Below are positions 1 through 13,745 of a DNA stretch of 64,000 bases, piece after piece. A model generated the notes under the pieces. It searched no databases and was not told the DNA's origin. It saw only the letters and a program-made list of their open reading frames with translations. This DNA comes from Symbiodinium kawagutii. Taxonomy: Eukaryota; Sar; Dinophyceae; Suessiales; Symbiodiniaceae. Positions within the stretch are counted from its first letter, which is position 1; every line of letters begins with the position of its first letter. The stretch spans positions 10,001-74,000 of the forward strand of contig VSDK01016340.1 in assembly GCA_009767595.1 (NCBI GenBank), read 5' to 3'. A program made the position numbers and the translations under genes.

Positions 1-348
1 CCGGTTGAGTCTGGGATATAAACATCTATATATAAAAGGCCAGGCAAATGGCTAGTGCAATCTTGTCGATGTTCAGAGTTTCTCATGGCTTTGCAACCAT
101 GTTGCAACCTCAAGTCCCTGTACTTCGGACTTAGTCGCCAGAATCGCAAGCATTCTCACCCTTTGTTCCCTTTCATATGCTAAGTTGCTTGTCTCAAAAA
201 AGAAAAAAAAGGGTAGAACCGGCAATGACACATGGGTCACAAAGGTCTCTGCCCCTGGAGATCAAACATGATCAAACCACCCCTGACATCCCTCACCCAC
301 CAAAAAGACATCGATCCAACGAGCGCATCTCTGGAGACCCTCCTCCAC

Positions 349-2582
349 CTCCAGGGGGCCCCCGTGCCTGTTGACTCAAGCGCGCCAGGGCAATGTCCGC
401 AGCCTTGTGCATCACCAGCCCCAGGGGCGGAGGCAGCGGGAGAAAGATCGCTGAGACCTGAAGCGAACAGCCAGCACACAGCCAGGGATGGATCTCAACC
501 AACAGCTGATGGGGGATATGCCCATTAACAACAGGGTGATGTTTGATGTATAATGGGATATCACATTAATGTAACAACACACCAACAAATGCTTTTACAA
601 CAGCAAAGGGGCATGGTTGTTAATGTGATGTACCCCGTTGTTGGTTGTGATTTTGTGATCTCAAACACTGACAGGTTGATGGTATTGATATCACATTAAC
701 AACCAACAAGTGTATTAACAACAGATGGATATGTATAATGGGATGCCAGATTAGTGTCACAACCAACAACGGTATTCACAACAGTATATGGGAATGGTTG
801 TTCCTGTCATATACACTTATTGGTTGTTAATGTGATCTCAACCAACACTAATGGGTTCATGGTATTGATTTTGCATTCACAACCAACGAGTATATTAACA
901 ACAAATGGTAAATATGTATAATGAGATGTCACATGAACAACCAACAATTAACAACAGTCAATGTATATCATGGAATATCATCAAGAATACAGTCACAATG
1001 ATCGAAATACCACAGCACAGAAACCAACCAGGCACTTAGATCGTTGGGGAGCACCATGTAGTCAATGATAACAACTAACAAAATCTAACAACCGATAACC
1101 ACATCCATCAACAAACTATGCTTTTCAGAAATGTTGACATCATTATCTGGTTTGGTGGCTGAACCACCCCTGTGAAAAACATGCGCAAGTCAACCAACCA
1201 TTTCTTACTAGGTACGTCTTACTAGATATTTCACAGGGAAAATCCATGGGAAAATCCTGCCATCCATGGGACTGCCCCTCCTGCCGTGCGCCTTCACGGC
1301 GTACAAGCCGAATTTCAACGCGAACATCTTGGGATCGCGCTGCCGTGCAGACTCCGCGCAGTCCTTCAAGCCGCCCAGGATGGCCGCGCCCGCGAACTGA
1401 CACTGCAGCAGCTGGGTGTAGTCCCTGGGGGTGGCGTGCCCTGGGGATGTCCCACTGCTGAGGCAGGGTTCATCACATGGGATGGCATAGTTGGATTGTA
1501 GTTAAGTCCATTTGTTGGATTATGGTTGCATTAAAGTTGGATCACCTTGGAGCCCATTGATCAATGAAGTCGGATGTAAACATAGCACCATGCAAACTCG
1601 TGATTTTCATGATGAAACCTGTAGGTGCCACTGGAATCCTAGATAAATGGACAGCATGGCTTCACCGTGGTGGTAAAGATCACATACATGAAAATGTGGG
1701 TGGTTCAGATAGCAAGCTGTTTCGACCTCTGAAGCTGTTCTCACAACGCTTGGTACACCGTTCGTATGAAAACGTGGTCCTGAAACATGTCCTGCAGCTG
1801 TCATGAGGTCCCAAATGGTGCCTTCAATCATCCACCATTTCTTTGTGACTATTCAGAATGGCAATGTTTCAGCCAGTGATGTTGAATTACAACAGAGAGT
1901 ATCCCCCAAGTCCATTCACATCATGGGTTCCCACGGAAAGGTCTCGCCGAACCCTTAATCATTATCAACCATCATTAACCATATGGTTAACTTTGCATAA
2001 TGAACCATCATCAACCACTGTCAACCACCATTACCACCATCAACTGCTAAAACAATCCCCACCTTCAACACCGTCAGTCATCAATCAATGGTTCCCAAGG
2101 GGCCATGGTCACCGGCGGACAAGACACATCTCTTCGACGGTGAAGAGGTTCAAGCCTCCGCAAAGGAACTGTGCGAAGAAGGGATCCGTCACCTGCACCT
2201 GGCCCACGGCAGTCGTCCCGTGACCATGGGATGACCAACGCATCCATGCTCGGGATCTGCCGGGGATGGGGGGCGCCTCCTAGTTGCCACCTACATGAGA
2301 AACCAGTGCAACCTGATTTGCAAATAAGTCGAGTGATACCGTAGGATGATTCCTAGTAGCAATAAGATAGCAAGTGATACTGATGACAATAAGTTGAGTG
2401 ATCCTCGCAAATAAGATAATTTCTGGTCAACACATATGAAGTCATTGAATACCTATAGGTTGTTGAGATTGGTTTGGTGGCATTGTGATCCTAAGCATAG
2501 CCAACCAAATAAATATAAACCTATCGTTCTACTCAATTACCCTGGGGCCAGAAATTTCCAAGGCGAATGCACCGGTGAAAGC
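349..2582 (-). CDS. Unrecognised protein, internal exons, runs off left edge
   Basis: Four candidate exons read leftwards: 2582-2541 (tentative), 2192-2113, 1424-1292 and 457-349. Joined with AG|G acceptors and donors GT, GT and GC (AAG|GC at 1292), they stay in one open frame. The clearest stretches are VTDPFFAQFLCGGLNLFT (2192-2139) and QCQFAGAAILGGLKDC within the 1424-1292 exon. The last visible exon reads LPLPPPLGLVMHKAADIALA and ends at AG|GT at 349. The third-position GC content is high, unlike the surrounding intron text. I do not recognise the family. The 5' start and the 3' end are not in view. The gene lies just downstream of the coiled-coil gene, on the same strand. An alternative GA donor at 1257 would extend the second main exon by 12 codons but would shift the next exon into a frame with an early stop. 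Confidence 0.55.
530..1110. repeat. Dispersed intron repeat rich in AACAACCAAC words
   Basis: This intron stretch is built from degenerate copies of a roughly 90-130 base unit containing 'ACATTAACAACCAACAA', 'GTATAATGGGAT' and 'ATGGTTGTTAATGTGAT'. At least four copies are recognisable by eye. No coding potential is seen in it. Confidence 0.6.
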
Positions 2583-3016
2583 CTGGCGGAAAACCCATCA
2601 ACACCTCACCGGTGAACAGGAAAGCCATGGAATACCACAATGGGCCAAAAGAATTCCCACTGCGGCGGAAGAATCCACCAGAATAATCAGCAAATTATTT
2701 GAAAGTCCTGAAGGACGGGCATATCAAACTTTTTCCTCAAATTTTGAAGCAGGCAAGGCTCATTTGCTGGCTGCTTTCCCTATTCCAAGGTCACTGATTT
2801 GTGCGAGTGTGTTCAAATTTCAGTCCAGCATCAATGATGTGGATTCATTGCGGCTGCTTTCCCAGACCAGAGTCAGGACAAAACCTCAATTGTGCTTGTT
2901 GTTACTTCTTAGTTCCAGAACGTCACGATAGAAGACCTAGTGTCACCTTTCTTGTGAATCTGGATGGCAACCTACCCCTGGAGAACAACCAATAGAAGAG
3001 CCGTTGTGCTTTCTTG

Positions 3017-6000
3017 CTAAAAGCTTAGCTCGGCCAACCCAAACTGCAGCATGCCCTGAGCCAGCGAGTGACGAGGCGCATTTAGCTTGCTGACCAACTG
3101 TTCTCCGTCCTCCTCTGCACACACGTCTTTCATCTTCTCCAGAAGTTTCCTCGCCAGAGAGCCATGTGCACCCGCCCTTCATCTCAACAGTAGGCTACCA
3201 CTGTCATGGCCATCACAAAGGCTGTATCTCTATCTGAAAAGTGTCAATGATCCATGGGAAGAAGTTCCATAAGTAAGATACGGGAGGGGTTAAACGGTCG
3301 AAGGCCTATGGTTCCCCTCCCAAAGAAAACGGCGTGGTAGTCACAAGGTATTCTAAGAACCAAATTGTGTGACCTCCCTCATATCCTACTACGTAGCTAG
3401 ACCCTCATCATCTGCGTGGCTACACGGTAACATAGACCCAGCCAGGTTTTGTGAGTTGGCTAAGGACCCATAAACAGCATGTTTGGATCATTTTTGGATC
3501 ATTTTTGGGGCATTTTTGGATCATTTTTGGATCATCTGCATCTGCCAACGGGAAATTCGCTATGGGGAATGAATACCACTAACAGGTGTTCATTCAACAA
3601 TTAGCGAATTAATACACATGAACAACCAACAACCGTTGTTGAACCAGAGCTCGCAAATGGGACACTGGGACCCAGTTGATCGACAGAATGAGTTGGTTCC
3701 TGCGGAAGCGAGGCCCCTGGGACCCATGCCATTGCAGGCACCAATCGGCCTAGCGTAGCACCACTTTCCGGTGCAACTTCTCATGAACTCTCCAGCGTCA
3801 CTACGATGCCGTTGCCTTGTTCAACCCCTGATTCTGAGAGGTTGGCGGAGGTAGCTTTGGTAGAATTTTCGATGCCAATCGAAGGTGATCTGGTCCACCC
3901 TTGATGAAAACATGAACATCATGTGCCGAGTTGCTACGAGTTTATCATATCCCAAGTTTTTTTTGTTTGCTTTCCAAGCTTCATATTTTCGAGATTAACA
4001 TCCTTCTTCACAAATGCCAATGGTATGTCATTCACAATTGTCAATCATGTTTAACATTCTTGAACCACCGTGTATTTGTCTTTCTTCCAAAATGCCAAGA
4101 TTCAGGGTCTTCTCGTCCTTTTCTGGCTTCTCCTTCAATTCGATGCACTTCCTTGGTGTTGGCAACTAAATGAAGTTCCCTTGGCCCAAAAGACCAGAAA
4201 ATCTGTCAGCACAACCAAACTTCAATGTAACCAAAGCCGATCTCATGAACGACCATCCCCAATTGATGGTTCATAGCCACAAAAACTGCTCGCGGCTCCT
4301 AGCACAACAAAAATACACAACACTTCTCATCTTGTTGCAAGAGATCCCGTCATCAATCCGCAGCTCCAGCGAACCTTAGGTCGCTACTTCTGCCAAGCAT
4401 CTCCTTGGTGAAATTCGCCACGTAATTCGTCAGTTCGGAGACGCCTTCCTCCGGTTCTTGCGGCAGCCGTTGCAGCATATGGCGACTGCGTGCCAGGCCA
4501 TGCTGCCAACTTCGCTGGGAAGCCCCCGCCTTCCCTGCGGCCTGCTGGTGATCAAGGAAGGGCCGAACCGCCGAGGTCAACTGCCACAGCAGCCACCAGT
4601 GCCGAGCATGGCACACCATCGAGGGGGCTGCGCCGTGTTAAGGATCGAAGTTGGCAAACTGCGCCGCCATCCGGGAGGACGAGCACAGAATTCGGTGAAG
4701 TTAGTAGGTCAGATACAGTCTGAAACAATCATGTTGGACGCTCAGAGTGGAAATGTTAGTAATTATGATGTGCAGTTAAGATCCATGTCTCGACCAACGA
4801 GTTCGAGGACCATGAAATCCTCGCCAGTCTCTACCGGAGGCACCACTTCTGCAGCTTGAACGAGCTGCAACTTGAAGCAGGCCAGATGACCATGGATCAA
4901 CTCTTCATGGCAGACAATTCTGGAAAAATCACAGGAGGTATACAGATTAAATTGAGTTGCCAAATGCACATATCCATAGTCTATATCTATACATCGATAC
5001 TTATGTATACTTATATATTGTACTACATGTAGGCATATGTAAGCGTAGAAACGTGGAAAAAATGTCAACCCAGAGTGCATGGGACAGTGCCGCCAACTCG
5101 TTAAGTTTGATCTGACCACCAGCTATCACGAGACCATCGATGATTCACACACGAATAGCCGCAATGGTCACTGATACAACACGAAGGGTCAATATCAACA
5201 AGTCAACAACCTACAGCAACTGATAATTAGTGCCATAGTCATCAATCAACATCAACCAGTATGATTCGTATGCGGATCCATCAGGGATATAGGTATGTAC
5301 CAGGCCATAGGGGTACCCCCAGTCAACCAATGGTTTCCTAGCAAAACGATCATCTTTTGAGGGGTTATTGGTTGCCCTGTGGCTTGGCAGAGAAACATAT
5401 CATCGCTACAACACACCCGATTCACGGTGGGCGGCCGCAAACAGCGACACGTTGCGCCCCCGACTCACCTGCAGTTCCAAGCGTTCAGCGCGTTCCGTGC
5501 GGAAGCGCACGAGCTCCTGCTTCTCGCACCGGCGAAAACTGCGGCGGTTCGACTCGCAACTCGCGGCGGTTCATGGAGGTGGATCAAGGAGTTGGCTGAT
5601 CAACTAATGGTCAACGAGGTAGTTGGTTGATCTGGTCATGGAGCTTGATCAGTGAGAATGAGCAATTCAATGATGATCAACTAAGTTGAGTTGGTGTGCA
5701 GAACTGGGATAACTACCAGGGAATTGTGGATCTCAAGATCTCAATGGCCTAGAAACCAACCGACATAACCCCTCACCTTGGTGGATCCACGATCCGAGAA
5801 GTCGTCTTCGTGGATTCGGTGGTATGCCACATGGTAAATTGATGCTGGATTGATGACCAAAGAATGCTCTATTGGTGGTTCTATTGATGGTTCTATTCAT
5901 GGTTCTATTCATGGTTCGCCAACGATTAACTCCTGGTTACTGCAACTACACGAATGGCAGATCGATGGCCAATGATCATTCTATTGATGGTTAGTCAACA

Positions 6001-9000
6001 TGTTCTATTCTTGATTGTTTGCCTATACCTGGTGATGTTCCGACACCAACATGACAAACTTGTACAGCTGGATCAGTAGACCAACAATGTTAGGCTTCTT
6101 TCTCCAGATCTGTTGACCGGGACCATCTATCAAAGATTGCTATTTGAGCTCCTAAGAGGTCGCTGGGTAGTTGAACACTTCACTCTACTGTACCTGGCAA
6201 GCTCCAGCCATAAAAAGACTGGGAAATGGCAAAAATGATATGCTATCATGATAAGCGATATCGACGATGAACAATCATCAGCCGTAATTGATCATGAGTA
6301 CAGTATACCATCAAAAATACATACATAAAAAGATACTTAAAACATACACAGAACAAAAAAAGAAATAAACATAGGTTTCAAAAACGTACTATGACTTGTT
6401 TAAAAAACATCCAAGTTTCAGTGATATGGATTCAAAAAAAGAATTCCCACCTCCATTGAACTCTCATCAATCAGCTCCCATCGACGCAGCGACCCAGCAA
6501 CCTGTCCTGCCACAGCGCCAGCTGTTCCTTCAACTTGCCCAGGTTGTGGAATTTGTCCGTCAAAGCAGACCTGGCAGTGGCAGGATGTCAAGAATTACCA
6601 CACTAATATCAACCAACATTTGGCTATGGGTCAATGTTAACCAACCAATATTGCGAGAGAATACCTAAAATAATAAGGGAAACAATGGTAAGTTACATAG
6701 TTACTGTATTGGATGTATTTGGTTGACGCTGGCTTGAATGGGATATACACGGGTATACAATCTACGTAGATGATCGTGGTGAGATGTTTTGATATTGATT
6801 TGTACTGTAAGCGATGGATAAGCCCAACCAATCACTCATCCAGCGTGCTGATCCTCCGCAAAGTGGAAGAAAAGGAAGGAATGGTATGAGCCACTATTGA
6901 CTCTTGACCATTGCTAACCAACTGGAACCAGCTGATCACGAGAGGCTAAGCCATATCAACCACCGCTATTAACTACGCTTACTTTCATTAGCCATCAGAT
7001 GTTCAACCATCAGGAACCCCTGTTCACCATCAGCAATCATTATCAAGCACACTATTCGGATCTATTAAGATCAGATCTATTCACATCTACCAATGCACCT
7101 TCACCATTACTAAGATCTATTAACATCACTAAGCATCACTAACCATCATCAAGCACACCATCGAACCCCTATGAATCACCACCAACCGTTGCACCTTCCC
7201 GCGCCTCCGCTCCAGCAGCTCACCCTGCCCTTTCCGCAGTCGGCGCCTGGGGGAAGCCATGGGAAGGCACTGAACGGTGGATCACTTGGGGTTGATCAAC
7301 CAGTGGCGAGCGACCGGGTCAAGCAGTGAACCAACCAACCAATGGTGATTTCTAGCTGGTTAATGGTTAATAATAGGGTATTAAAAGCAACAATAGTAGG
7401 CATATACCAGCTATACATAGCTATATATGGCCAGCATTGGCCAGCTGAGTCAAGCAGTTAACCAACCAACCAACCAAGCAATGGCTAATGGTTGCTATTA
7501 ACCAGCAATAGGGCCATGGGTCAATGCTTTAACCTACCAATCAACCAACCAAACAATGGTTAATGGTTAATAGTAGGGGATGATAACCAACAATAGTAGG
7601 GGATATACTAGCTATATGGCTATGGGTCAAGCAGTTGACCAACCAACTAATTGGGGATAAGTTCACCAACAAAATTTATAGGGAAAACGTGCTGGTGAAT
7701 GATAGGGGAACCAGGGGGACTAGCCGGATGAACTGCCCGCCATGTTGATCTAAGATGAAGCTGGTGATGGTCGGTCACTTAAGGTCGATCACTTAAAGGT
7801 TGATCTAAAAATGAAGGTGGTCATCAAGCGTGCAGCGAACAACAGTTGGTGATCAACCTGAGTTGTTCATGGTGACTAGTGATCAAGCTGAAAAATCACC
7901 AACTTCGTGAGTTTGATCATCTAAGATGAAACACCGCCATGCCCTCTCCAGCCCCGCCGTGTCCCCATGTCTGGTGGCTCCGGCCTGTCCCAGGCCCCAA
8001 GCCCTCCAGGCCCCCAGACGCAGCATGCTTCAGCTTACGGAGCCGCTGCTCCAGCTGCTGATTGTCTTGGAGGAGACACTGCTCCTGGTGCAGCGTTTCA
8101 GCTTCGCCAAACACGTTCCATGCCTGTGGGGTCCATGGGAAAATGTTACTTCGGTGGACATTCCTATGTGGTTTCTTCATTCTGTGAGACTTTTTTCGGT
8201 AGCGAAATCTGGTTGGTGGTTGAGCCACCCCGTCATGAATATGCTTGTCGACCAATCAACCATTTGTGATTGCTGGGGAAAATAAAACATGTTTAAAACC
8301 ACCAACCAGAATCAACCAGAAATCTACTGAAAATATTGTAGGTGGAAATTCCACCAAAGACTTGCTCTTGATGTTCACCGGGATGCTCTACATCAACTGC
8401 GAAATCTTTTCTTAGTCACGACGTCGTCAAGCAAATGTTCACAGACCCCGTTTTATCAAAGCACTTTTGGTTCAATGCGTCGGGGTGACCATTACCAAGC
8501 ATCAAAAAACCCGTCATTTCAAAAGAGAAAGCTACCAAGGTTGGGGTACTCCGTTTGTACACGGGATCATTGGTCCCCTAGCCAAAAATCTCACCATGTT
8601 CATTGTGCTCTAAATGAGGGGCGGTGCACTATTGCAGCAGTGTCAAAAATCTCATTAATTCATTTGAGCACTGCTTGGTCAATAAGTATTTCCACAGTTG
8701 CAACTCCCTTTAAACCATCAAAAAGAACAACTAACAAAGCTTTCAACCAGGGCTTTTCATCGTGAACATTGGCCGCCTGCGACCGGTCTCCGGTCTCCTC
8801 TTCCTGCAGCTGCGCGATGTCGTGGGTCAATGCATGACATTGGTCGAACAAAGAGACTTCCTGGGCGAGAAGCTGCTGGGAGGCTACTCCCCCAAATTCT
8901 CCATATGGTGGTTTCTCAAAATGGGGGACCCCCAAGTCATCCAGATTCTATTAACCTTCATAAATAATAGACCAACCATATAATACTTTTTTGATGCATA

Positions 9001-12000
9001 TAATATTTTTTGCTGCTCATGCCGAACCATTTTGGGGGTCCCATATGGCTTGAGAAACACCGGCGATTCTGAGATATGTGAAGCTTCTGACTTGGCTTAG
9101 TGACCAATAGCTATGATCATCCAACTATTATCAACAGACCTTCCACTGGCGTTGTCGTTAAAGGAGGTACTCCAAATTGGTGATCTTCTTGCCGGAAAAG
9201 AATGAATTTGTGTAGTTGGCGCACCTCCCTGCCTAGGGGCCGAGCCATGTCTACAATGGGATTGTCCATGGCGTATCACTACCCAGTGTATCCGCCAGCT
9301 GAGTAAGGGCAATTCCACGAGGAATGGTAGGTATAACACATGTATACATACAAATGAATGTGTACAAAGTGGTTTCTCCAAATAGGGAACCCTCAAAGGT
9401 GGTTGGTTGAAAACTATAAGCAGCTAACATTACATGATCTGGGTGTACTAGACCTATTTTGAGAAACTACCATATGTGCATGGTATACATCCAAAAAATG
9501 CATAATTATGCATGCGTACATTCATGTATGTACATACAACGATAAGCCACGCAAACACACAACATACAACAGGTGAAGCTTAAAGCCATATCCAACTGCA
9601 CACAAGTTCATACATGCAACAAAAACCAAAAAGAACATAGTTGCCATATGCAACTGCAGTAACAAATCCAAGTCAAACTTCACAAACTGAACAAAGATCA
9701 ACAAAGCCATAGGCTCACCCACCATGAGCCACCAAGAACCGTCCCACTGATCCACCACGAACCACCGCCCCCAGGCACCAAGCGTCTCGTGCCACCAGCG
9801 ATGCCACTGCTGCGCTGCGTCTCTGCAGCATGGCCTCCACTTTGCACCGCAACTTGGCCATGAAACGCTGCGCCTGCTCCAAAGCTTCCTGCGGTCACCA
9901 GCAGCCGCGGGTCACAGGGGGATCTGCCAGTGGAACCCATGCAGCCCCCAGGGGTCTGTGCTTCAAAGTGGCTCCAAAAATCGTTGTTTGGGAAAATTGT
10001 GTTTCAAACAGGTGTATTTACAGGTGTGTTGTTGGGAAAAATGGTTGTGTGAATGGAGTCGATCCTGAAAGTTTGCGACCTAAAACCTTGAGGCACACTA
10101 TTCACAATTGGCAGCACACTTAGAAACATGCCAGTCCAAATGATTCCAAATGGAAAAACCTTGATCTGTATCCACTGTGAAAAAACAGAATTCGCTGGAT
10201 ATACAATTGGACACCCGCCAGTCCATGCGCACAGAATCATGTAGGTAAATATCTTTCAAGTATATCCCACCACGAGTCCAAAGGTCCATCTGCACCATCT
10301 TTCGCAATGATCGGCATCATTGAGAGGTCATGTTCTCCAAAACAGATCCATAACTTCGGAAAAGGTTTGGCTCCCTGTCTAAGGGTTCATTGCAGGGGTC
10401 ATGGCCCAGAATGTTGGTTGCAAAGTTCTGGCCAAATCACTTGCCAAGAAAACGTGGAGAAATCTCAAAGCCATTCCACCTCTTTCCCCATGGGTTTCCT
10501 TAAGGGTTTCCCATAGGTTCCCCATGGGTTCCCCATGGATGGGTTCCCCATGGATGGGTTACCCATGGGTTACCCGTGGGTTCCCCATGTAAGTGTCATG
10601 GGCTTCCCCATTTCCCCATGACTTTCTCGCCAGCGACTCCGCCACGCCTCCTGTGCCATCAAGCGCAGGGTTCCGTCATTGTACTTCGGTTTTTGCGCAT
10701 CCTGGAGGCGTGGAAGCGCCACGGTGAGAGGACAGCCATGGGCTAAGCCAGCACACCTATGGAGTTACCTGTGGATATTGACCGTATAACCACAGGTTGG
10801 GCTATTGCATGATACCTATGGTTAACCCACCCATCAATGGTTTTTCAACAATACTAATGGATATATACCACTCCTAAAAAGACTGTGGAAAAAGGTAGCG
10901 ATCGACCGGATGCAACCAGGGTCCCCGTGGTTTTGTTCTCAACCAGCACCTTTTGATCCCCAGCAACTGACGAGCCATTTGTGGTCGCCCTGACCCTTCT
11001 GGCCGAGTAGTTCGCCGCTAGTGAGATAGTCATCCTCTGATTCTCGTCATTAACACGCCAAGCGCGCGCTTAAAATCCATGGTCTTCTAAACCTGTCATT
11101 TTGTTGGTCAGATCCTGAATCCTGGATTCAGCGGCTATCGTGGGATTATTGGTAGCCCCGAGAGATTCTGAACATTTCTTTACATTTCTTGACCATGATG
11201 CTGATAGCTCCTAATCATCGCACAATAGCCGCTGTTCGCCATCACTTGGAAAAATCCTTGAATTGCAGAGTTCCAGGAATTACCTCTAGATTTGCGAACT
11301 CAGGAATGCCCAATTCTGCGAGCTGATTCTAGTGGTGTCTGTCTAGCAGACCCTCCTGGCAGCACTTTGCCGCTCGCCAGCTCCAGGCCTCGCCCCATCG
11401 GTGAAAACTCTGGGTGAGCCAGCGGTCTGAAACAAGGAAGCCATGCTGGCATAGCCACCGTCCAATGGATCAACCCGGGAATCCAATGGTCAATAGATGG
11501 TTGGGGATATCCGTGGGTCAAAAATAATGACCGTGGTTGGCAGCCACATTGTTCTAGAGCCATTTGACCAGGATATCCATTGATCCAGCCCTGGCACCTA
11601 TTGATCATGGCCACATACCGCAGTGTCAACATTCACTTCCAGTGTCAACGTTCACTTCGCTTTGACTTTGGCCACATACCGCAGAGCATTGCAAAAATAC
11701 CCGGTACCCCAATTGGGGCGAAATGCATTTCTGCCCCCCTAGTGGTTGACTCAGTCTTGTGATGCGAAAACGCATGAATCATCGCATTCCCATCATTCAA
11801 TGAGATACCCGACCAAGCATATGTTACAGAGACTTGTTCTCCAGCACATGGGCGTGGTGATCAACTGCCTTGCGTGTCCCCAACAGCGGGCGCGCTTCAA
11901 TACCCAGGGCCTGAATTACTTAGATCACAGTCACAATTTCGCACTCTGAAGCAGATCCGGAAAACCATGGAAACCCTACATTTTCAGATGATTTCCCCAT

Positions 12001-12385
12001 TGAAAGTGAGATTTCAAAGTGACAGCGTCTGTGTACTGGTCTAAGAATTACCGGCTCTTTTGCAAGTCCCACGCCTTTAGCTTCTGGTTTTCACATGCAC
12101 CAAGCCTGCTGAGATATGAAGAACAGCCGTCCAAATCACTTGACATGAGGCCTCGGCCATCAAGCAAACATGTGAATCAACCATCAATCAATCATATGTT
12201 GGGTTCTGAAAATGGGGGACCCCAAAATCGTCCAATACGAACCATCATAGTAACAAACCATTCATTTTGGGGGGTTCCCTATTGTAAGAAAGCAGCATAT
12301 CAACCTATTGTCCTAGTCTAAAACCATCAATGGTCGCAGCTCCACCCTGCGCCGCCTTGGACGACCCCTCCGCGGCACTGTCCAT
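3017..12385 (-). CDS. Coiled-coil protein, 11 exons, 295 residues
   Basis: Exons: 12385-12346, 11426-11356, 10701-10648, 9888-9835, 8860-8777, 8123-8020, 7246-7205, 6570-6507, 5516-5469, 4541-4375 and 3176-3017. They sum to 888 bases, an exact 296 codons with the TAG stop at 3019-3017. The ATG lies in GCCATGG, 22 bases after an AG|G acceptor at 12407, which could be a spliced-leader site. Residues 14-40 are tryptophan-rich (RWLTQSFHRWGEAWSWR). The middle is heptad-like and charged (LLQDNQQLEQRLRKLK, KLKEQLALWQ, FRTERAERLELQ), so a long coiled coil is likely. The C-terminus reads SKLNAPRHSLAQGMLQFG. Donors are a mix of GT, GC and GA. I do not recognise the family; a cytoskeletal or centrosomal role would be a guess. 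The 9888 exon may extend to about 9770, and the choice of donor for the 8123 exon is ambiguous. Confidence 0.6.
3484..3532. repeat. Short tandem TTTTTGGATCA repeat
   Basis: About four imperfect copies of an 11-13 base unit (TTTTTGGATCAT), in sequence downstream of the coiled-coil gene's penultimate exon. Confidence 0.7.
3600..3900 (-). other. Possible decayed coding fragment
   Basis: On the minus strand one frame reads ENSTKATSANLSES, then EVAPESGATLGRLVPAM after an in-frame TGA. Other frames are also open for 30-50 residues. The composition is less repetitive than the surrounding intron. It lies inside the last intron of the coiled-coil gene. It may be a remnant of a mobile-element polyprotein or chance. 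No family is recognised. Confidence 0.2.
8907..9061. mobile_element. Family A introner-like element (expanded copy)
   Basis: It begins GGTGGTTTCTCAAAATGGGG and ends with the near-inverted ATGGCTTGAGAAACACC. The flanking inner motif is GGGGACCCCCAAGTCATCCA. At 155 bases it is longer than most copies because of an AT-rich insert. It lies in the intron just upstream of the 8860 exon. Confidence 0.6.
9369..9471. mobile_element. Family A introner-like element
   Basis: Ends are GTGGTTTCTCCAAATAGGG and CCTATTTTGAGAAACTACC, imperfect inverted repeats about 100 bases apart. The interior carries GGTTGGTTG words. It lies in an intron of the coiled-coil gene. Confidence 0.6.
10496..10590. repeat. Tandem CCCCATGGGTTC minisatellite
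   Basis: Seven or so imperfect copies of GGTTCCCCATGG(ATG). It is intronic and has no coding value on either strand. Confidence 0.8.
12201..12293. mobile_element. Family A introner-like element, diverged
   Basis: GGTTCTGAAAATGGGGGACC at one end and GGGGTTCCCTATTGTAAGAA at the other are degraded forms of the family A termini. The 'ATAGTAACAAACCA' centre is shared with other copies. It lies just upstream of the coiled-coil gene's start. Confidence 0.5.
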
Positions 12386-13283
12386 GGCGCAGTTCGGCGG
12401 GTTTTCCCTGAAGATGTTCGGTACATGGTCAACCAATACCAGAGTTAACTAGTAGGGTAGACATGGTTGATTGTAGTGAATAAATGGTTGCGCTGCAGCT
12501 AAATGTTTCATGGTTCATGATTGTTAATTTGTACAGCTTCAGAATACGGGAGTTTATGGTGTTTGAATGTAATTGGCAAAAATAGTGGCCATAAACTAAA
12601 CAAAAACAGAAAAATCTTGCAGAACAAGATTGCGATCTAGAGAAAAAAATACTGGCAGATTAATGATTAGCCACTCAGAGCAGATATGTGAGTAAAAAAA
12701 CGGTATTGTTTAAGCCTGCAAAAAAAACGCACACATCTGAATTTTGATGGAAAGGATCGCAGACTTGTATGCTCTAGAATGCCATGCAGAAGCCTATCTT
12801 TTCTCATGTTTTCCGGATCAATTTCTGCTTTCGTCGCATGTTGCTGCGTTTTGAATGACTGGTCACGGTAGTTTACACGGCTAGTGCAGCTAATTCAGCT
12901 ACCAGTTTGCACAAACTTCCCTAGAATTGGTGGTTCCAGCAATGCTTTCCCCGCCGCTAATACTTGGGGATACCATGTCGTGGACTCGTGTCTGCAACAC
13001 CTACCCACTGACAGGCAAGGAACCACAAAGGCGCTCAGCTTGATGAATTCCAAGATCATGGCGGTAAATGAATGGCTGACCGTCTCGGAAAGTAGTGGTG
13101 GTGAATGCTGGAAGTGGATGTGCCAGGTTGATGAAAAAATGTTTTGAACCAGATTGGGCTGTCCATCAAAATTGGAGGTGCCAAAAGAAGCACGTCCCCA
13201 TCTAAACTTTCGTTGTTGAATGTTTGGGTAAACTGGCATTCATGAACAAACCCGTGTATGTGCGTCTGTATGCATCAGAATGT

Positions 13284-13745
13284 TCACTGACTTTTGATAA
13301 GTATAGATGTTACCACAATGCCCCTGAACCCAAAAGAATTCATGCCTCCCCTTCTCAAAACAAATGCCAGCTTCTGCCAACGAGAGGTCCAAGTTTGCAC
13401 TCTGTTGCTGAAGTTATCAGTGTGTACAAGTGGGTCAAGCTCAATCCTGGCAACCCCCAGAAGATAGTGGCTTGCAGTTGTGAACAGCAGTTGGGTATCT
13501 ATTCCGAACACTTGGGATCCTTCGTTGGGTAAGGGCACTGCTCCACTGGTTCCACCGCCGGCGCGACCTGAGTTCCTCCGGTAAATCTTTGGTGCCTGGC
13601 ACTCGAGGAGGACATCAGAGCTGGCCGAGGAATCGCATGACCCACCGTGCACAGTGCACTTCGGCAGATCCGCATTGAGGAACCGGCGATCAAACGATAC
13701 ACTTCTGCAGATCATCCAAAAAATCATCCAGTTTTTGAAGGTCAA
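13284..13745 (-). CDS. Unassigned 153-codon open frame
   Basis: The frame stays open for 462 bases and contains ordinary-looking segments such as FLNADLPKCTVHGGSCDSSA, SSDVLLECQAPKIYRR and RIELDPLVHTDNFSNRV. That is unusually long for this intron-dominated landscape. The first third has exon-like base composition with a possible GC donor after the ECQ codons; the rest is weaker. It sits between the TrmA-like gene's last supported exon and the coiled-coil gene's start. It could hold a missing 3' exon of the TrmA-like gene, be a separate small gene, or be a decayed element. No family is recognised. Confidence 0.25.
   Translation of the reverse strand: MTFKNWMIFWMICRSVSFDRRFLNADLPKCTVHGGSCDSSASSDVLLECQAPKIYRRNSGRAGGGTSGAVPLPNEGSQVFGIDTQLLFTTASHYLLGVARIELDPLVHTDNFSNRVQTWTSRWQKLAFVLRRGGMNSFGFRGIVVTSILIKSQ

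Noticed and set aside
2485..2931. 148-codon plus-strand ORF
   Set aside because: Base composition is intron-like, no family marks are seen, and a minus-strand exon candidate overlaps it.
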